DNA of 64,000 nucleotides from the NCBI RefSeq assembly GCF_003594935.2, contig NZ_CP043342.1, forward strand, positions 3,410,001 through 3,474,000, given 5' to 3'. The translations under genes and the position numbers were made by a program. The notes beneath the pieces were generated by a model. It worked only from the letters and a program-made list of their open reading frames with translations. It was not told the origin of the DNA and searched no databases. Source of the stretch: Enterobacter huaxiensis (GTDB lineage: Bacteria > Pseudomonadota > Gammaproteobacteria > Enterobacterales > Enterobacteriaceae). The first letter of the stretch is position 1; each line of letters begins with the position of its first letter. This document shows, piece after piece, positions 40,409 through 49,683 of the stretch.

Positions 40409-41197
40409 TCATAATAATTGCGGTGGCGCAAACCGGCGGTTACAAAGTACGGGCAGCTGCCGACGTGCAAGCGCGATTCGCTCTGACATTATCTCCGTGA
40501 GCAGCAGCGCAGGCGTTTCAGCTGCCGCTGCCACCGTCACGCCTAACGGGTCAACCACCCTGCTCTGCCCGATATTCTTATTCCCGCACTCTCCTGCCGC
40601 CACCACGTAACAGGTGGTGTCCAGCGCGCGTGCGGCCAGCAGCGTCGACCAGTGGTGCTCTTTTAAGGGCCCTTTGACCCACGCGGCAGGCAACACCAGC
40701 ACATCAGCCCCCTGGAGCGCGAGGCTCAACGCCAGCTCCGGGAAACGAATATCGTAGCAGGTCATCAGCCCAATTTTTAAGCCTTCAATCTCGATAAGCG
40801 GCGGCACCTGGTTTCCCGGATCCACCAGCCGCGACTCCTGAATGCTGAAGGCATCATAAAGATGCAGTTTTGCATAGCTTGCAATAACCGCGCCTTCGCG
40901 TATCGCCACCAGCGTATTCACCGCCCTGCCCCGCGAGGAAGGCACGTGCACCGTCAAAATAGTGGTCATTGCGTTGCCAGCGCTCTGCGCCAGCAGCGTA
41001 TGCAAAAAATCGCCCTCCAGAGGCTGCGCAGATTTCACCGACAGGTCCGGGTCATTGTCATCACGCGCCAGCAGCGCTTCGGGGAGCACCAGCAGCGATG
41101 CTCCCTTTTGCCGGGCCTGTGCCATCAGGGAGGCGCATTTTCCCGCATTCTCACGCCAGTCCGGCGTCACCGCAAACTGCCCTACCGCAACATACAT
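40409..41197 (-). CDS. ybeM: Deaminated glutathione amidase (YbeM/Nit1 family)
   Basis: Nitrilase-superfamily amidase that repairs deaminated glutathione in this subfamily. The catalytic triad is complete: Glu in VLPEALLA (about residue 42), Lys in YAKLHLYD (about 114) and Cys in [10 protein letters not shown] (about 151). The ATG chosen follows GGGGAAC and gives [14 protein letters not shown] and 262 residues; the frame is open 46 codons upstream but without similarity. The K-12 version is annotated as a pseudogene as I recall, so this copy looks functional by comparison. It is divergent from crcB. Confidence 0.9.
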   Translation of the reverse strand: MYVAVGQFAVTPDWRENAGKCASLMAQARQKGASLLVLPEALLARDDNDPDLSVKSAQPLEGDFLHTLLAQSAGNAMTTILTVHVPSSRGRAVNTLVAIREGAVIASYAKLHLYDAFSIQESRLVDPGNQVPPLIEIEGLKIGLMTCYDIRFPELALSLALQGADVLVLPAAWVKGPLKEHHWSTLLAARALDTTCYVVAAGECGNKNIGQSRVVDPLGVTVAAAAETPALLLTEIMSERIALARRQLPVLCNRRFAPPQLL

Positions 41198-41264
41198 ATT
41201 TGTTCCCCAGTCAAAAACAGCGTTACACTCGATGCTCTTACACATCAAATAGCAGGTATTTAGA

Positions 41265-41648
41265 GTGTTACAACTACTTTTAGCCGTTTTTATTGGTGGG
41301 GGAACGGGTAGCGTGGCGCGGTGGTTCTTAAGCATGCGGTTTAATCCCTTGCATCAGGCCATTCCAATGGGGACGCTGGCAGCAAACCTGATCGGCGCAT
41401 TTATCATCGGGATGGGGCTGGCCTGGTTTAACCGCATGACGCATATCGACCCAATGTGGAAGCTGCTGATTACCACGGGGTTCTGCGGCGGGTTAACCAC
41501 TTTTTCTACCTTCTCAGCCGAAGTCGTCTTTCTGATTCAGGAAGGCCGCGTTGGCTGGGCATTGACGAATGTCGCCGTTAACATGCTCGGCTCATTTGCG
41601 ATGACGGGGATCGCATTTTGGCTATTTTCGTCCGCCAGCGCGCACTGA
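41265..41648 (+). CDS. crcB: Fluoride ion channel CrcB (Fluc)
   Basis: A 127-residue inner-membrane protein that exports fluoride as a dual-topology dimer. Four membrane helices are visible. Family signatures are [10 protein letters not shown] (about residues 9-18), [14 protein letters not shown] (about 36-49, pore Asn) and [15 protein letters not shown] (about 68-82). The start is GTG. I see no fluoride riboswitch in the 67-bp gap to ybeM. Confidence 0.95.
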   Translation: MLQLLLAVFIGGGTGSVARWFLSMRFNPLHQAIPMGTLAANLIGAFIIGMGLAWFNRMTHIDPMWKLLITTGFCGGLTTFSTFSAEVVFLIQEGRVGWALTNVAVNMLGSFAMTGIAFWLFSSASAH

Positions 41649-41719
41649 CTCTCGCCGCGTTAATGTTAGCTTAATTTTTCTCTGTCACGCTGAGTGCAAT
41701 ATTGAGCGAGGGTGACAGT

Positions 41720-41806
41720 ATGAAAGAGAGTTTACTGAGCGCAGGAATGGTGTTGCTGAGCGTATTGATCGTGGCCAGCTTCCTGAAAATGTACCTGCTG
41801 GGTTGA
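41720..41806 (+). CDS. Putative 28-residue single-pass membrane peptide
   Basis: This short frame has a good ribosome-binding site (GAGGGTGA, 4 bp from the ATG). It encodes MKESLLSAGMVLLSVLIVAS followed by FLKMYLLG. Almost the whole peptide is one hydrophobic helix with a charged N-terminus, as in the known enterobacterial small membrane proteins. It lies between crcB and the terminator shared with cspE. I do not recognise the family and assign no function. Codon use looks ordinary. It could be cotranscribed with crcB or have its own promoter. Confidence 0.6.
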   Translation: MKESLLSAGMVLLSVLIVASFLKMYLLG

Positions 41807-41815
41807 TTCAAAGCG

Positions 41816-41845
41816 AAAAAAAACCCGCTCAATGAGCGGGTTTTG
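41816..41845. terminator. Terminator between the 28-residue peptide gene and cspE
   Basis: CCCGCTC pairs with GAGCGGG across an AAT loop, extended by A-T pairs. On the minus strand it ends in about eight U, so it mainly serves cspE; the plus side has only TTTT. Confidence 0.85.
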
Positions 41846-41868
41846 AAATTCTTGCTGACGCGTCTGAA

Positions 41869-42078
41869 TTACAGAGCGATTACGTTAGCAGCAGAAGGGC
41901 CTTTGGCACCGTTAGTGATTTCAAACTCAACGCGCTGACCTTCAGCCAGGGTTTTGAAACCATTGGTCTGGATTGCAGAGAAGTGTACGAACACGTCTTT
42001 GCTGCCATCTTCAGGAGTAATGAAACCGAATCCTTTGGACTCATTAAACCACTTAACGTTACCTTTAATCTTAGACAT
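41869..42078 (-). CDS. cspE: Cold-shock-like RNA chaperone CspE
   Basis: A 69-residue OB-fold protein that binds single-stranded RNA and DNA and acts as a transcription antiterminator. RNP1 is KGFGFITP (about residues 15-22) and RNP2 is VFVHFSAI (about 29-36). The ATG chosen gives [12 protein letters not shown] and follows AAGGTAATTTTG. A ten-codon in-frame extension upstream is not part of the family. The order with pagP and crcB is as in E. coli. Confidence 0.97.
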
Positions 42079-42268
42079 CAAAATTACCTTTACATTAAAA
42101 AACGACACAAATGCTGTGTCGGGTATCAGTACATCAATTACGGGACCTTTTGTCCAGCGGATATTTGATAAAAAGTGACAAAAGTCGCGTTAATTTTTGC
42201 TGGCCGATTTTTATCCTTTATGATTCAACGGCAGTACGTTTTTTCGCCGCTCCGTAAGGTTTTTTCAG

Positions 42269-42844
42269 TTAAAACTGAAAGCGCATCCAGGCAAAGTAAA
42301 CGTTACCGTTGTTATAGGTTCCCGGGATATAGGTCATCTGGAATGTCGCAGGACCATAGCCAATGGAGGCCAGAGGCAACAGAACGGGTACCGGAATGTA
42401 CTTCCAGTTATCGCGCGCCGTAAAGCCTGCCGTGTAGCCCAGACCCAGACGGAAGTTATCATCCGCTAAGGGACGCCAGGTCTTCTCCCACCCGTAGCCG
42501 CCAATCGGCTCCCACTTGTTGTAAGAGTCCTTAAACGCCATCAGATACAGGCCGTGCCAGTTGCCTTTTTCATCCCAGCGGGATTGGCCAAAACCCGCCC
42601 CCCATGGGCGCTCGTTGTATCGGTCCGTCTTTTCTTTGTCATAGGCAAAACGCGCATGCCATGTTATTGCCGGAACGTAGAGGTCGTAATGTTCTGGCTC
42701 ATTCCAGGTTTGCGCGACGTTATCCTTAAACGTTGAGAACCACCCTTTATCCGTCGCATTGTCTTCGGCATTGACAACAGAAGAGAACGTTAACTGCCCA
42801 AAAATAAACAACAAAATCAGGAAAAATTTATTACGTACGATCAC
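42269..42844 (-). CDS. pagP: Lipid A palmitoyltransferase PagP
   Basis: Outer-membrane beta-barrel enzyme that moves palmitate from phospholipid to lipid A, protecting against cationic peptides. Catalytic His is in [12 protein letters not shown], and Asp and Ser are in [12 protein letters not shown]. The C-terminus AWMRFQF is the typical barrel end. The start is uncertain: I chose GTG ([16 protein letters not shown]), which gives a normal signal peptide ending near VVNAED and 191 residues, against 186 in E. coli. An ATG 14 codons upstream (at 42886) has no ribosome-binding site and would add a long polar stretch before the signal peptide. Confidence 0.92.
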   Translation of the reverse strand: MIVRNKFFLILLFIFGQLTFSSVVNAEDNATDKGWFSTFKDNVAQTWNEPEHYDLYVPAITWHARFAYDKEKTDRYNERPWGAGFGQSRWDEKGNWHGLYLMAFKDSYNKWEPIGGYGWEKTWRPLADDNFRLGLGYTAGFTARDNWKYIPVPVLLPLASIGYGPATFQMTYIPGTYNNGNVYFAWMRFQF

Positions 42845-42967
42845 AATGCAATTACCATTCTCAGTATTTGGGGCAAATTTTATCATAGAATAGTTGAATG
42901 AAGACTTAACAACATCAGCGGTATTCCTAATTAGTCACGCTCGATCTGGGAATATTCTGATAGTCGC

Positions 42968-43001
42968 TTTCCTGCATACCTGAATAAGCGCATGCAGGAA
43001 A
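42968..43001 (-). terminator. Hairpin downstream of the RND efflux operon
   Basis: A perfect 10-bp inverted repeat TTTCCTGCAT/ATGCAGGAAA surrounds a 14-nt loop. It lies 5 bp past the cusA-like stop codon. There is no U run after it on the minus strand, so it may protect the mRNA 3' end rather than terminate. Confidence 0.5.
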
Positions 43002-43006
43002 TAAAT

Positions 43007-46000
43007 TTAACGTTGATGTAACAATTTATACAGGGCCGGAATAACCAGCATCGACAATAAAGGCGCAGTAATCATTCCACCAATCATCGGTGCCGCAATG
43101 CGCTGCATCACCTCTGAACCACTGCCTCCGCCCCACATGATGGGCAGCAATCCCGCCATGATGGTCGCTACCGTCATCACTTTAGGACGCACGCGCAGTA
43201 CGGCCCCCTCATGGATGGCGCGCATCAGCAGAGCATTTCCCGCCCCCGGCTCTCGGCCCCGATATTTATCCAGCGCATGATTTAAATAAAGAACCATAAT
43301 TACGCCGAATTCTGCTGCCACGCCTGAGAGGGCGATAAACCCGACAACGCCCGCCACCGACAGATTATATTCAAGCAACCACAACAACCACACGCCGCCA
43401 ATAAGCGCGAACGGTAATGTCCCCATTATTATCAGGACATCTGATACCCGTTTAAAGGTTAACCACAGAAGGATAAATATAATCATTAGCGTTACGGGTA
43501 AGACTATTTTAAGCTTTTCCGTTGCTCGCTCAAGATATTCAAACTGCCCGGACCAGGAAAGTGATACGCCCTGCGGTAAAACCACCTGCTCAGCCACACG
43601 CTTTTGCATCTCCTCTACGGCAGACTTCAGATCGCGCCCGCGCAGGTCCACGTAGATCCAGTTAGAAAGACGCGCATTTTCATTCTTTAACATCGGTGGC
43701 CCTTCGGTCACCACGATGTCCGCCAGCTCGCCAAGCGCCACCTGGCTGCCGTTGGCCGCGATGACCGGTAACACCCTCAGCTTATCAACATTATCGCGGA
43801 GGTCGCGCGGATAGCGCAGATTAATGGGATAACGCTCGCGCCCCTGCAGCACTTCACCAATGTTGTCGCCGCCCACCAGCGTGGAAACCATACTCTGCAA
43901 CTCGTCGACAGAGACGCCGTAGCGCGCGGCCTTCTGCCTGTCGATGCGAATATCCACATAGCGGCCACCGACGAGGCGCTCCGCCAGCGCTGACGTGACG
44001 CCTGGAACCTGCTTCACCACCTGCTCTATCTGCTGGGCCACCCGCTCGATATCGGCAATATTATTGCCGTTTACCTTAATGCCTACGGGGCTTTTTATCC
44101 CCGTTGCCAGCATGTCCAGCCGGTTGCGGATGGGGGGCACCCACACGTTTGCGATCCCAGGCAATGACACCGTTTTATCCAGTTCTTCCACCAGCTTCTG
44201 CGGCGTCATACCCGGTCGCCACTGGTCACGCGGTTTAAAGTGGATCGTCGTTTCAAGCATGGTTAACGGCGCGGGATCGGTTGCTGATTCGGCCCTGCCC
44301 GCTTTACCAAACACGCTTGCCACTTCCGGAACGCTTTTGATAAGCCGGTCAGTTTGCTGCAGCAGCCTGGATGCCTCCCGGGCTGATATTCCAGGCAGCG
44401 TGGATGGCATATAGAGCAAATCCCCTTCATCGAGCGGCGGCATAAACTCGCTTCCCAGGCGGCTTAACGGCCAGAGCGTAGCAAGCAAAAGCGCAAAGGC
44501 CAGCACCAGCGTGGTTTTCGGGAACGTCAGCACCTTGTCCAGCAGCGGCTCATACAGGCGGATCAGCACGCGGTTGATCGGATTAGCCTTCTCATCGGGG
44601 ATCTTTCCGCGAATAAAATAGCCCATTAACACCGGAACAAGAGTAATGCCCAACCCTGCGGCCACGGCCATCGACCAGGTTTTGGTAAAGGCCAGCGGCG
44701 AGAACATTCGTCCCTCTTGCGCCTCGAGCGAAAACACAGGAATAAACGACAGCGTGATGATTAAGAGGCTGCAAAAAAGCGCCGGCCCAACCTCTACCGC
44801 CGCACGCTCCGCAAGACGCCAGTAATCCCCCGACGTCGGCTCCTGCCCGGGGTGAGCATGTCGCCACTGCTCAAGCACTTTGTGCATGTTCTCAATCATG
44901 ACAATGGCGGCATCCACCATCGCCCCGATGGCGATCGCAATCCCGCCCAGCGACATAATGTTTGCGTTAATACCCTGGTAATGCATAACCACAAACGCGC
45001 CCAGTATGCCCAGCGGCAGCGAAACAATCGCCACCAGCGCAGAACGGAAATGGAACAAAAACAGCGCGCACACCGCCACAACGACGGCAAACTCTTCGAG
45101 CAGTTTGTGCGTCAGGGTTTTGACCGACTCCTCAATCAACGTGGAACGGTCATACACCGGGACAATCTCGACGCCCGGCGGCAGTGTTTTTTGCAGTTCA
45201 TGCAGCTTCGCTTTTACCGCATGAATCGTCTCCAGCGCGTTCTGTCCGTAGCGCATAACCACCACGCCACCCGCCACTTCGCCTTCGCCGTTCAGCTCCG
45301 CCACACCGCGGCGGATCTCCGGGCCAAAGCCGATGGTCGCAACGTCTTTGAGGAGAACGGGTACCCCCTCACGGCTGGCGATGACCACGTTGCGAAAATC
45401 ATCCAGCGAGCGCAAATAGCCCGTGGTGCGCACCATATATTCCGCCTCTCCCATCTCCAGCAGTGCGCCACCGCTCTCCTTATTCGCCGCCTGAACGGCA
45501 CTGGAAAGCTGGCTATGGGTAATGTTCAGGGCGCGCATCTTCGCGGGATCGGCCACAATCTGGTACTGCCGTACCATCCCGCCAATGCTCGCTACTTCCG
45601 AAACGTTCGGTACCGTTTTAAGCTCAAACTTCAGCGTCCAGTCCTGAATAGCGCGCAGGTCCGCCAGGCTATGCTGACCGCTGCGGTCGATCAACGCATA
45701 CTCGTAAATCCACCCTACGCCCGTCGCGTCTGGCCCCAGCGAGACGTTTATCCCCGCGGGAAGCTGCGCCTGCGCCTGGCTGAGATATTCCAGTACCCGT
45801 GAGCGCGCCCAGTAAAGATCGGTACCGTCTTCAAAAAGTACGTAGACGTAGGCATCGCCAAACATGGAAAATCCGCGAACCGTTTTTGCCCCCGGAACGG
45901 AGAGCATTGAGGTCGTCAGCGGCCACGTCACCTGATCTTCAATCACCTGCGGCGCTTTGCCGGGATAGCTTGCCTTGACGATAACCTGCACGTCCGACAA

Positions 46001-46123
46001 ATCAGGAAGCGCATCCAGCGGCGCGCGCTGAACGGCCCATACGCCCCAGCCCGCCATCACCAGCGCGGCCAGAATCACCAGCAGCCGGTTACGTAATGAA
46101 GCCCGAATCACGGCGGCAATCAT
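43007..46123 (-). CDS. CusA-like heavy-metal RND efflux pump (Cu/Ag type)
   Basis: A 1038-residue inner-membrane proton-driven RND transporter of the heavy-metal (HME) subfamily. It has twelve membrane helices in the usual pattern, with two large periplasmic loops. The methionines that carry Cu(I)/Ag(I) through CusA have counterparts here: Met in [11 protein letters not shown], in [10 protein letters not shown] and in [12 protein letters not shown]. The proton-relay acidic residues lie in the [21 protein letters not shown] helix region. It overlaps the cusB-like gene by 4 bp. It is the last gene of a five-gene block inserted between pagP and dcuC. The predicted substrate is monovalent Cu or Ag; this is inference from the methionines. 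Confidence 0.9.
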   Translation of the reverse strand: MIAAVIRASLRNRLLVILAALVMAGWGVWAVQRAPLDALPDLSDVQVIVKASYPGKAPQVIEDQVTWPLTTSMLSVPGAKTVRGFSMFGDAYVYVLFEDGTDLYWARSRVLEYLSQAQAQLPAGINVSLGPDATGVGWIYEYALIDRSGQHSLADLRAIQDWTLKFELKTVPNVSEVASIGGMVRQYQIVADPAKMRALNITHSQLSSAVQAANKESGGALLEMGEAEYMVRTTGYLRSLDDFRNVVIASREGVPVLLKDVATIGFGPEIRRGVAELNGEGEVAGGVVVMRYGQNALETIHAVKAKLHELQKTLPPGVEIVPVYDRSTLIEESVKTLTHKLLEEFAVVVAVCALFLFHFRSALVAIVSLPLGILGAFVVMHYQGINANIMSLGGIAIAIGAMVDAAIVMIENMHKVLEQWRHAHPGQEPTSGDYWRLAERAAVEVGPALFCSLLIITLSFIPVFSLEAQEGRMFSPLAFTKTWSMAVAAGLGITLVPVLMGYFIRGKIPDEKANPINRVLIRLYEPLLDKVLTFPKTTLVLAFALLLATLWPLSRLGSEFMPPLDEGDLLYMPSTLPGISAREASRLLQQTDRLIKSVPEVASVFGKAGRAESATDPAPLTMLETTIHFKPRDQWRPGMTPQKLVEELDKTVSLPGIANVWVPPIRNRLDMLATGIKSPVGIKVNGNNIADIERVAQQIEQVVKQVPGVTSALAERLVGGRYVDIRIDRQKAARYGVSVDELQSMVSTLVGGDNIGEVLQGRERYPINLRYPRDLRDNVDKLRVLPVIAANGSQVALGELADIVVTEGPPMLKNENARLSNWIYVDLRGRDLKSAVEEMQKRVAEQVVLPQGVSLSWSGQFEYLERATEKLKIVLPVTLMIIFILLWLTFKRVSDVLIIMGTLPFALIGGVWLLWLLEYNLSVAGVVGFIALSGVAAEFGVIMVLYLNHALDKYRGREPGAGNALLMRAIHEGAVLRVRPKVMTVATIMAGLLPIMWGGGSGSEVMQRIAAPMIGGMITAPLLSMLVIPALYKLLHQR

Positions 46124-47325
46124 GGTGTCACCTCCGGCATTACGCTGCGCAGGCTGGCTTCCGAGTCGATCAGGAACTGCCCGGAGGTCACCACGTTATC
46201 CCCCTCTTTCAGCCCCGAGCGGATCTCCGTCCACCCCTGCGCCGTTAGCCCCGTGTCAACATTCACCGGATGGAAGTACCCGTCTCCGGTCGCTATCAGC
46301 AGCCGCGAGGATTCACCGGAATTGATCACCGCCTCTTCCGGTACCGCCAGCACCGGCGCACGTTTGGGTTCTTCCGCACGCGCGACGGAAAGGTACATAC
46401 CCGGCTTTAGCCTCTGCTCTTTATTGTCCAGCACGATGCGCGCCTTCAGGGTGCGCGTCGTGGTCTCCATCTGCGGCAGCAGTTCGCTCACCGTGCCGCG
46501 AAACTGCACTCCCGGCCAGCTTTCTGTCGTCGCCACCATTTGGCTTCCCACCGTCAGAGACTGCGCCTGCGTCTGGGGATAATCGACAACCAGCCAGACC
46601 GGGTCGAGACGGGCTATCTCAAACAGCGGTGCCGTTGCCGTAATCTGCGCCCCTTCCCGCACATCCAGCTTGACCACATAGCCTGCCTGCGCGGCACGAA
46701 GCGTCAGCGTCGTTTGCGGTTTACCGCTGCGCTCGAGCGCCTGGATAACCTCCTGCGGCATAAACTGCAGCGCCAGCCGCTCCCGCGCTGCGCGCGTCAA
46801 CGCCGCATCGCCAAGCTGACGCACCGCCAGATACTCCTGCTGGGCCGCCGTCCACTGTGGGATCCAGAGCTGCGCCAGCGGCTCTCCCGCGCGAACCTGC
46901 TGCTGTGGCGCCTTCACGAACAGCGTCGAAACCACGCCATTCGCGGGCGCCGACACCACGCTCACGCTGCGCTCATCCGTCGATACGGTGGCAAAGGCGG
47001 AGAAAGGTGAAACCAGCTGGCGCATCTGCGCTTTGGCCGTTTTCATGCCCAGGTTTTGCTGCTGCTGCGTGCCGATCCCGACGCCGGTCGCGGCTTTCTC
47101 TTCATCGGCGTAGCGCGGGACCAGATCCATGTCCATAAAGGGAGATTTGCCGGGCTTGTCAAAACGCTGGCCGGGCATCATGGGGTCGTACCAGTACAAC
47201 ACCTTTCGCTCTGCGGGCTGCGCTGTCTGCTGCGCCTGATGAGACTGCCTTTGCCCGATAACATAGCCACTCCCCGCCGCGGCGATGAGGGCAGCGATAG
47301 CGGCAATTACGGTTGTTTTTTTCAT
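46120..47325 (-). CDS. CusB-like periplasmic adaptor (membrane fusion protein)
   Basis: A 401-residue adaptor linking the RND pump to the outer-membrane channel. It has a signal or anchor helix ([19 protein letters not shown]) and then a metal-binding segment [27 protein letters not shown] with several Met and Asp residues, as in CusB and CopB-type proteins. Barrel-sandwich, helical hairpin and beta-barrel domains follow. The cusC-like stop and this start overlap by 4 bp, as do this stop and the cusA-like start, so the three are tightly coupled. Confidence 0.9.
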   Translation of the reverse strand: MKKTTVIAAIAALIAAAGSGYVIGQRQSHQAQQTAQPAERKVLYWYDPMMPGQRFDKPGKSPFMDMDLVPRYADEEKAATGVGIGTQQQQNLGMKTAKAQMRQLVSPFSAFATVSTDERSVSVVSAPANGVVSTLFVKAPQQQVRAGEPLAQLWIPQWTAAQQEYLAVRQLGDAALTRAARERLALQFMPQEVIQALERSGKPQTTLTLRAAQAGYVVKLDVREGAQITATAPLFEIARLDPVWLVVDYPQTQAQSLTVGSQMVATTESWPGVQFRGTVSELLPQMETTTRTLKARIVLDNKEQRLKPGMYLSVARAEEPKRAPVLAVPEEAVINSGESSRLLIATGDGYFHPVNVDTGLTAQGWTEIRSGLKEGDNVVTSGQFLIDSEASLRSVMPEVTP

Positions 47326-48578
47326 TGCGCCAGCTCCTGCGGTATTAGCCAGTTTACGGCAGCCCAGGCCCGCGCCATCTCGCGTTCCGCCTGGTTCACC
47401 GCCAGTTCCGTATCCAGCACGCCACGACGCGCCTCCAGCAGTGCCGGGAGTTCCGACTGCCCGGAACGGTACTGTGCCGTCAGCACGTCCAGCCGCTGAC
47501 GCTGTAAGGGCAGAACGTCATCGCGCTGGCGCTGCCACAAGGTCTGCGCGGCCCGGTACTGCGCGACCAGCGTTTGCACCTGCGCGATATGTTCACGTTT
47601 AATGAGCGTGAGCTGGTCCACCGCCTGCATCGAACGCGAGACGTCGGCAGCGTAATCTTTGTCCTGCCGTTTCGACTGGAACAGGGGCAGATCCACGCTG
47701 AACATCACGCCCGCCATATCGTCATACCCTTCGGCGCGGTGGGCGTAAAAGACCTCCACGTCCACATCCGGTATGGCCGCGACGGCAGACTGCGCGGAAC
47801 GGGCTTTGGCCGTCTCGGCTTCGCGCCGGGCAGCCTCCACTTCAGGGTGCCGGACAATCCCCTCTTCCAGCGTTTTTTCATCGGCGGGGAGGCGTTGATA
47901 ACGCGGCAGAGGCCCGCGAACAGCCGGGATGGATTGCCCCGTCAGCTGCAGCAGGCGGCTTTGCGCCAGCTGCACGTCGCGCTGAGCCAGCGTCTCTTTA
48001 TCGCGCATTGCGCTTAGCGTCATCTGCAGCGACAGCACGCCGTCCGGGGTGGAGCTTCCCGCCCCGACGCTCGCCTTCTGCACGCCGCGCTGACGCTCGG
48101 TTTCGCTGACCAGTTTTTTTGCCGTCTTCAGCGCCTGCTGAGCGAGCGCTAAATCCAGCCATGCCTGCGCGGAATCACGTTGCAGCGCGGCGCGAATGGC
48201 TTCTGACTTTGCCAGCACGCCCCGCGCCTGTGCCTGAAACGTCTGCGCCTTACGCTCGCGCTTCTCTGAACTGACGTAGCTCTGCATGATGCCCACTTTC
48301 TGCATCGTCATGCCTTCACGCGTCAGCCGCCTGTCGCTGCTGCCCTGCACCGGGACGTTTTCAATGCCAAATTTCAGTTTCGGGTCGGGTAATTGGGTTG
48401 CGGAATCCGCCATCGCATCCAGCGCCTGCGCTTCGTTACGGCTGGCAGATAACTCCGCTGAATAGCGTTGTGCTTCGGTCAGGGTCTGTTCAAGCGTCCA
48501 CGGCTCCGCCTTCGCGGCGGAGCCAAAAAACGCGAACGCCACCCCACCGAGCCACAGGCCCAGTGTGTGTAGTTTCAT
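47322..48578 (-). CDS. TolC-family outer-membrane efflux protein (CusC/CzcC position, no lipobox)
   Basis: A 418-residue outer-membrane factor with the two long helical repeats of the TolC/CzcC family (about residues 30-215 and 235-410). The signal peptide ends near SAAKAEPWTL. There is no cysteine at the cleavage site, so it is not a lipoprotein, unlike E. coli CusC. It is also shorter than CusC (about 457). It thus looks closer to the CzcC/CopC-type outer-membrane factors that accompany heavy-metal RND pumps. It lies 11 bp downstream of the cusF-like gene. Confidence 0.85.
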   Translation of the reverse strand: MKLHTLGLWLGGVAFAFFGSAAKAEPWTLEQTLTEAQRYSAELSASRNEAQALDAMADSATQLPDPKLKFGIENVPVQGSSDRRLTREGMTMQKVGIMQSYVSSEKRERKAQTFQAQARGVLAKSEAIRAALQRDSAQAWLDLALAQQALKTAKKLVSETERQRGVQKASVGAGSSTPDGVLSLQMTLSAMRDKETLAQRDVQLAQSRLLQLTGQSIPAVRGPLPRYQRLPADEKTLEEGIVRHPEVEAARREAETAKARSAQSAVAAIPDVDVEVFYAHRAEGYDDMAGVMFSVDLPLFQSKRQDKDYAADVSRSMQAVDQLTLIKREHIAQVQTLVAQYRAAQTLWQRQRDDVLPLQRQRLDVLTAQYRSGQSELPALLEARRGVLDTELAVNQAEREMARAWAAVNWLIPQELAQ

Positions 48579-48589
48579 GGTCTCCTCGC

Positions 48590-48883
48590 TTAGCGCTTAG
48601 GCGTCAGCGAGACAATCTGGAAGCCGTCACCCGCACGCTCAAGCGTGAAGGTCACCTCGTCACCGGGTTTTGCACCGTTTAGCTCTGCGCCCGCAGACAA
48701 CGTGAACGGCATGGTCATCGCCGGCCATTTCAGTTCGGGAATGGCGTCATGCTGAAGCATGACGGCGTCCTTAGAAACAGACTGAACCACCCCGTGGCCC
48801 TGCCAGCTCTGGTTGGCCTGTACGGAATAAGAAGCGAAAGAGACGGACGCGCCAAGCAGCGCGGAAAGGTATAAAGCACGCAT
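48590..48883 (-). CDS. CusF-like periplasmic Cu(I)/Ag(I) chaperone
   Basis: A 97-residue secreted protein. The signal peptide ends near YSVQANQSW, and a small OB-fold domain follows. The CusF metal site is fully kept: His in LQHDAIPEL, Trp in KWPAMTMPF, and the two Met of the same stretch (H-x7-W-x2-M-x-M). In CusF these residues bind Cu(I) or Ag(I), with the tryptophan covering the metal. Here the gene comes before the outer-membrane factor, whereas E. coli has cusC-F-B-A. Confidence 0.9.
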   Translation of the reverse strand: MRALYLSALLGASVSFASYSVQANQSWQGHGVVQSVSKDAVMLQHDAIPELKWPAMTMPFTLSAGAELNGAKPGDEVTFTLERAGDGFQIVSLTPKR

Positions 48884-48939
48884 GATAAAACTCCTGTTAA
48901 ACGTTAATTAAATTAAAAACAACGGATTAACAGGTGTAT

Positions 48940-49341
48940 CTACTCTCTGAACCGGCAATAGCGAATCGTTGCCGGGGGCCCCACAGCAGGCGGAGACAGT
49001 GACCACGCAGCGTGGCTGACGGAGGTGCATTCTGGCGGAGTGAAGGAGAGCATCATGGCGGCAGGAAGCGCCACCAGCTGCGGCTGTGCGGGATCTTTCT
49101 GAACCTGATCCGGCACGCAGTGCTTTTCGCACAGCGGCGACGCGTCGACCGCATGGTGCGGACCCGGTTTCGCCATCATATCCATATGCTGGATAGCCGC
49201 GACCTCACCGCGCAAATCGATAGAACAGTCGTGGGAGGCAATCGCCACCTGACTCTGAATGAACAGCCAGCCAAAGGCGACCAAAAACATCAGCAGATGT
49301 TTTTTGAGGAAGCGCAGGCGACAGGACCAGCTGGCATGCAT
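48940..49341 (-). CDS. Small Cys/His/Met-rich exported protein heading the efflux operon
   Basis: A 133-residue product of no family I recognise with certainty. A hydrophobic signal or anchor follows a basic N-terminus (about 10-35, MFLVAFGWLFIQ), ending near ASHDC. After it come clustered metal-type residues: HMDMM, PGPHH and CEKHC, then a Pro-rich tail. It occupies the place taken by CzcI-type small periplasmic proteins at the head of czc operons. A metal-sensing or metal-binding role is inference. The ATG at 49341 has no clear ribosome-binding site, so the start is uncertain. Confidence 0.6.
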   Translation of the reverse strand: MHASWSCRLRFLKKHLLMFLVAFGWLFIQSQVAIASHDCSIDLRGEVAAIQHMDMMAKPGPHHAVDASPLCEKHCVPDQVQKDPAQPQLVALPAAMMLSFTPPECTSVSHAAWSLSPPAVGPPATIRYCRFRE

Positions 49342-49373
49342 ATCGGTATCGTCAAGTGAGAAAAGGTAGCCGG

Positions 49374-49379
49374 AGTATA
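49374..49379 (-). promoter_or_regulatory. Candidate -10 box of the RND efflux operon
   Basis: On the minus strand TGCT-TATACT lies about 32 bp upstream of the first start codon. A perfect 12-bp palindrome AAAAGCGCTTTT (49400-49411) lies near the expected -35 position and could be an operator. No CusR box or CueR-type dyad was found. Confidence 0.4.
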
Positions 49380-49411
49380 AGCAGGCAAAAGAATGGATGA
49401 AAAGCGCTTTT

Positions 49412-49683
49412 AACGAGTTTTACGTTAATTACCGGCTGGCGGGCCATTAACGCTTAATAACTTAACAATGCCATATCAATTTAATGACATATAATGATGA
49501 TTAAGCCAATCAATAATGAAGTGATAAAAATGGCGCTACGTTGGCAAAAATATCGTCATCATCTCCTTTAGTAGTAATTTTATTGATTTTAATCAGCAAG
49601 GAGTGGCCATTTATTCGGCACATTTCATGCTTCTTTTTTATTGATTATTCGTGCTCTCGGGCAGCAAGGGTACAGGGGAAACC
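49412..49683. other. dcuC upstream region, no gene seen
   Basis: This AT-rich stretch between the efflux operon and dcuC contains a FNR-type site near its right end. I see no coding frame with a ribosome-binding site. A perfect TATAAT at 49490-49495 has no matching -35 box. Confidence 0.4.
49583..49596 (+). promoter_or_regulatory. Predicted FNR site upstream of dcuC
   Basis: TTGAT-TTTA-ATCAG differs by one base from the FNR consensus TTGAT-N4-ATCAA. It lies about 95 bp upstream of the dcuC start. DcuC is made under anaerobic conditions in E. coli, which fits. Confidence 0.6.

Noticed and set aside
41198..41264. Fluoride riboswitch in front of crcB
   Set aside because: The 67-bp gap lacks the conserved crcB-motif helices and is too short for the full aptamer.
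42887..42960. PhoP box upstream of pagP
   Set aside because: Only a loose GTTAAG-like half-site is seen; no second half-site with proper spacing.
44852..45802. Open frame of 316 codons on the plus strand inside the cusA-like gene
   Set aside because: Antisense shadow with His/Arg-rich composition typical of reversed GC-rich coding DNA; no signals around it.
49342..49683. CusR box or CueR dyad controlling the efflux operon
   Set aside because: Neither the AAAATGACA-type palindrome nor an ACCTTCC/GGAAGGT dyad with a long spacer is present by eye.
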